Positions 60,248 through 64,000 of a stretch of DNA of 64,000 nt are shown piece after piece; position 1 is the first letter of the stretch, and every line of letters begins with the position of its first letter. Both the position numbers and the translations under genes were made by a program. Location of the stretch: positions 68,953,916 through 69,017,915 of the forward strand of contig CM049315.1 in NCBI GenBank assembly GCA_026874595.1, written 5' to 3'. This DNA is from Sipunculus nudus (lineage: Eukaryota > Annelida > Sipuncula > Golfingiida > Sipunculidae). Under the pieces are notes generated by a model. It searched no databases. It worked only from the letters and a program-made list of their open reading frames with translations, and was not told where the DNA came from.

Positions 60248-61720
60248 CTAACTCATATATGGCCCAGGGCTGTCAGGACCAAGAATTATACCTAAATAAT
60301 CCACAAGGTTTAACTCTGTTAAAGAATTATACAGATCGGAATCAAATCCTGATCTATGTATACCAGGTTGGGGTTTTCTTATTATTAAACGATACATGAT
60401 AATAAGCTTACATACACTGTTACCTGGATGCATCAGAATCTTCCCCAGCAAAGTCAATTTAGCCTTTTTGATAAATGCACAAACACAAGGAATCCCCAGC
60501 ATAGACAAGGCCATATCCGATCTGGTTTGCATGTGGAAACCTTGCATAACTTTATCACAGAATCTTTGCATTCTATCAAGACTGGCAAGGTTAGAGACAG
60601 TCATTCTAATCCATAATTCACAACCGAACAATGCCTTTGGCAGAACAATAGATTTATAAAGATGAGAGCTCGTTAAAGGATTTAGGCCTTTTGGCCGGAC
60701 ATCGTCTCCTAGAAGTACTTTAAATGAACCTCTGCCACGTCTGCACGCTTCCTCAATTCGTCCATTAATTTTATGGCTCCATGTAATAAATGCCTAGATG
60801 TTTAACTTCGCGCTTCTCTTCAAGATCGTGATAATCTAATCTGAAACTCCTAAGCTTAACATTTTTGTGTGAGTCCGGTCATTTTCACCAAAAACAACTG
60901 CAACAGTTTCCAATGTGTTAAAATTAAATCTCCATGCACAGCTGAAGTCCGAACAGAAATCAATAATTTTTGCAACCCTGTTCACGATGATGACATTAAA
61001 CAAATGTCATCGGCTTGCACGGGACATCCAGTGTATATAATTCCTAAGTGGGTCTATTATTTAGACTTACACAGATCTCTGAGCAGTGGACCAATAAATA
61101 TTAGAAAAAATAAAGGAGATAACAGGCCGCTTTGACGGACTAATTGTTTGACAGGAAACCAGTGACAAAAATAACAGCGCTGTACATGTCAAAATACGCA
61201 TCATACAATAATCGCCATTGAGTACCAGAAATACCAAATTCATACAACCTTGTAAAAACCCAGCGTGCAACACCACGTCAAATGCTTTTTGACTGTCCAT
61301 AAAGCATGAGTAAATGCGAGAACCACCATCAACAAAATAGGATATTGTTACCTGAACTATTAAAGATGAATAAATGGTGAACTGTTTTTCTGGTAAGCAC
61401 ATTGTAACGGATCCGGAAATAGTTTTTCAGTTACCGACAGTATTTATTGTAATTCCACCTAGAATAGTTTACCCCCAGAAGTAAGTAAAAATTGGATTCT
61501 TCAAAAGTTGTTTGGGTCAGAACCTTCGCAATTTCCAATTGTGGGTATAGTAATTACCATTACCCTTTTCATTTGACCTGGAATAATTCCAGCAGAGATT
61601 AATAAATTAATCAGATAAGTAATGTGCCATGTCAGCAAGGGCCCGCAATAAATAAGATGCTCATTACTGATGTTATCTATTCCGGAGGCTTTGCCCTTGC
61701 CTAACTTCATGATTTCTTTA
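60248..61720 (-). mobile_element. Decayed non-LTR reverse transcriptase fragment
   Basis: Read on the minus strand with frame changes. 61501-61710 holds KLGKGKASGIDNISNEHLIY, the RT entry block. 61067-61402 holds SYFVDGGSRIYSCFMDSQKA, equivalent to motif A with its Asp. Near 61000 ADDICLM gives the catalytic Asp pair. 60248-60631 holds a C-terminal region (FGCELWIRMTVSNLASLDRM, MQTRSDMALSMLGIP). No endonuclease or ORF1 is present and stops are frequent, so it is a 5'-truncated relic. It differs in sequence from the 15.7-20.7 kb element and probably belongs to another clade. Confidence 0.8.
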
Positions 61721-62735
61721 TAAAAGTTTGGAAGTGTTTGTCCAAATTATCGCTAAAGTTTTTATAAGACATTAAGACGGTGGTGGCACTAGATCTTTGT
61801 CACGAAACTCCCCTGTGGACACGCTGTGCGTTTTTTTTTTATACTTCAACTGACGGGAATGATGCCAAGTGTGTCCTCCATATTTTCCTATAAATAATGA
61901 GAATTCAACAATCACACGCAAGAGGGCTATCGCAGCGCCACCTAACATAAACTACGCGCACTGTAAGCAGGAGGCAAACAGCAGACAAAACTGGATGTCG
62001 CAAGTCGGGATTACGGGTATGGTACTAGTTTTATTGTCCATCAGTGTTGCCCTGGAGTAGTTTCAAACTCAAAAGCCACAACCTTTACCATTTAAAATGT
62101 TAGATCCCACATTAACTTCTCTGATTCAGTGCCAGGGAATCACAAAAGGTAGATCACATTAGAGAAAGTCACATTCATGAGTTACACAAGCTTTTTAATA
62201 TAATTATTCAACGTAGCCATTAATTCCAGTGTTAAAGTACTCTCATCGTGTAAAAATTTAGAATAAATGGCTAAACAATGGAGTAGCAGTGACGAGACTC
62301 AATCTAACGAAATAAAGGATTTTGATAAAACGAAAATATTGAAAACTTAACGTCACCATTTTCAGCTCTACTGTGAAGGTACGGTCAAATTTCATTTCTG
62401 TTTATAGACCTAAAGTTCTTTCAAAACTTGTGGAGGTATATGTGAATAAAAACGTTAGGCCAGTGGAAAAACTCAACAATGGAGAATCGGGGGAGGGGAT
62501 GAGGGGATAGGTGGAGATCAGGGACTGTCAGATTACAGTTACAAGAAAATCTAGTAAAATTAATATTTTCCTGTACGAAAAAAAAATAGTTCGGTGGCAA
62601 AATTGGTCTTCTTTTATTCTATCAACATTTGTCAGAACAGCGTAATTATTAATGGATAAATTTACATAATTAATTTATGTTTCCTTACATAACCAATTTA
62701 TGTTTTTAAACTCTATCTACATTAATCTACATAGT
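61721..62735. other. Intergenic, no gene recognised
   Basis: AT-rich with an A-run and T-run. A 63-aa frame at 61869-62060 has no recognisable domain. Confidence 0.5.
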
Positions 62736-62739
62736 GGTG

Positions 62740-63500
62740 TCATCCCATATACAGATATTTCCCCTAACGGATACAATTTGTGTCCCGGGTGCCTGGGTGC
62801 TTAAAATAATGTTTTCGGCCCGTAGCTCACAGAAAATAGGTCACCACGACGTAATTTCAGGTTTCCAAGGAGATTTACCCAGACTGGATGTTGCGTTAAA
62901 AGATTATAAGCATAACAGGTACGATTTGTGCCCAGTGACATTCACCGTGCTCAAATGACGTTCCTTTCCTATCGGTAGCAGCTTATAGTTAGGTCATAGG
63001 TCACAGTGACCTTATTTCATGTTTCCACGGAATTTTGCCTAGGAACTCAATAATGTCACATTAGAACATTCTAGGGCTAACGGGCACAATTTGTCTGACT
63101 GTCTTGATCCTCAAAATCATGTTTTCGGCCCGTAGGTCGCAGAATATAGATCACCATGACTTAATTTCAGGTTTCCAAGGAGATTTGCCTTGAACCTAGC
63201 TGTATATTGCGTTAGAAGATTTTAGGCTTAACAGATACGATTTGTATCCATCTGACATTCAGGCTGTGACATAATGTTTTCAAGGATATTTGCCAAGGAC
63301 CTCCCGGAATATAACGTTAGAAGATTCTAAGCCTTATGTATCCAACTTGTACCCTGTATGACTCTCTGGGTGTTCTTAATAACGTTTTTGACTTGTAGGT
63401 CGCAGAATATAGTTCACCATGGCCTAATGCCCGGCTTTGAAGGAGATGTACCTAAAACCCTGATGTTGCGTTAGAAGATTCTAGGCCTAATAGATACTCT
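62740..63500. repeat. Tandem repeat, unit about 110-150 bp, five degenerate copies
   Basis: Copies begin near 62811, 62985, 63121, 63273 and 63384. Each contains GTTTTCGGCCCGTAGGTCGC or a variant, GTTTCCAAGGAGATTTGCC, GTTAGAAGATTCTAGGC and ACGATTTGTAYCC. The fourth copy lacks the first part and is shorter. The array ends at a (CT)n tract (63498-63518). Non-coding. Confidence 0.82.
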
Positions 63501-63518
63501 CTCTCTCTCTCTCTCTCA

Positions 63519-64000
63519 GTTTATTTGCATTACGATAAAAGTGGACAACATACATGCTTGCTATACCCTTCATTGACATTGCAAGTTGCTGTCATGTGTT
63601 AGTGGAAAAAACTGAGGTGGCGTAAATGTTGCAAGCTAATTATGTAGAGGACTAATCTTTTTCAGCAAACTTTCTTAAGATAAATCTTTGAACACGATTC
63701 ATGTAACCGTTTGTTAGAAGTGTATAAATTACATCCTAAACTAGTTCAACTGTGTTTCTTCAAAGTACATGTACAAACGACACATACAAGAAGGTCGTTC
63801 TTTTTTTCAGTTTTCCATTTTCAATAAACACATGGCACAATAACATGTAGACACCGGGTCCCTCTATATCGTCTTAGTTTCTGTATGTATATGGTATCCC
63901 GTAACAGCACCTCAGGTCAGTTTCTGTCTGCTGGATCCATGTTGTGTTTTCAACTACATTCACCCTCCATTTACACCAGAGAAGGTCACACACCCCAGTT
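63519..64000. other. Intergenic, nothing recognised
   Basis: Unremarkable sequence to the window end. Confidence 0.5.

Overview
This is eukaryotic, repeat-dense, mostly non-coding DNA, most likely from a marine invertebrate and plausibly a bivalve mollusc. The evidence is AT-rich intergenic sequence, split genes with GT-AG introns, tRNA-derived SINEs, Ty3/gypsy and two kinds of non-LTR retrotransposon remnants, foldback and MITE-type DNA elements, many microsatellites and many long C or G runs. The species assignment is inference. There are no prokaryotic operons. Layout: 1-4150 is one minisatellite with a 27-bp unit. 4185-9000 is intergenic with small repeats. 9600-11050 and 13595-15240 hold decayed Ty3/gypsy pieces (pol, then gag-protease), separated by AT repeats, a SINE piece and a roughly 36-bp minisatellite. 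15737-20700 is a nearly full-length L1/Tx1-like non-LTR retrotransposon on the minus strand, with an intact ORF1 and an ORF2 broken by a few lesions. 20700-24600 is unrecognised sequence with one SINE and microsatellites. The only host-gene-like content is a pair of minus-strand paralogues at 25355-28774 and 35052-37799. Spliced conceptually, both encode the C-terminal polo-box half of Polo-like kinase 4 (PB1, PB2, linker, PB3) and no kinase domain. They share intron positions and phases and a conserved upstream block. Copy A has an in-frame stop and a frameshift. Copy B has a lost splice acceptor, an altered PB2 end and a C-terminal frameshift. Both may be decaying duplicates, or unusual kinase-less genes. 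Between them lie a non-autonomous TIR element (29710-31282) and a MITE (31324-31681). From 39690 to 55175 is the most unusual region. A large imperfect palindrome centred near 42750 carries a MITE in its left arm and a second copy of the TIR element near its centre. Most of the palindrome and about 2.5 kb of flanking DNA are then repeated head-to-tail as three nearly identical units of 5.33, 4.37 and 4.37 kb. Units 2 and 3 lack about 970 bp at the palindrome centre. The two TIR element copies share terminal repeats and a recurring internal motif, TAACGGTG followed by YYGA(G), and I do not recognise the family. The right end holds a satellite built on the palindrome AGGTGGCGCCACCT (57600-58680), a SINE sandwiched between two (TA)n tracts (59850-60088), a decayed non-LTR reverse transcriptase (60248-61720, minus) and a roughly 150-bp tandem repeat (62740-63500). 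No functional pathway links these features. The window shows serial transposition, tandem duplication and gene-fragment duplication.
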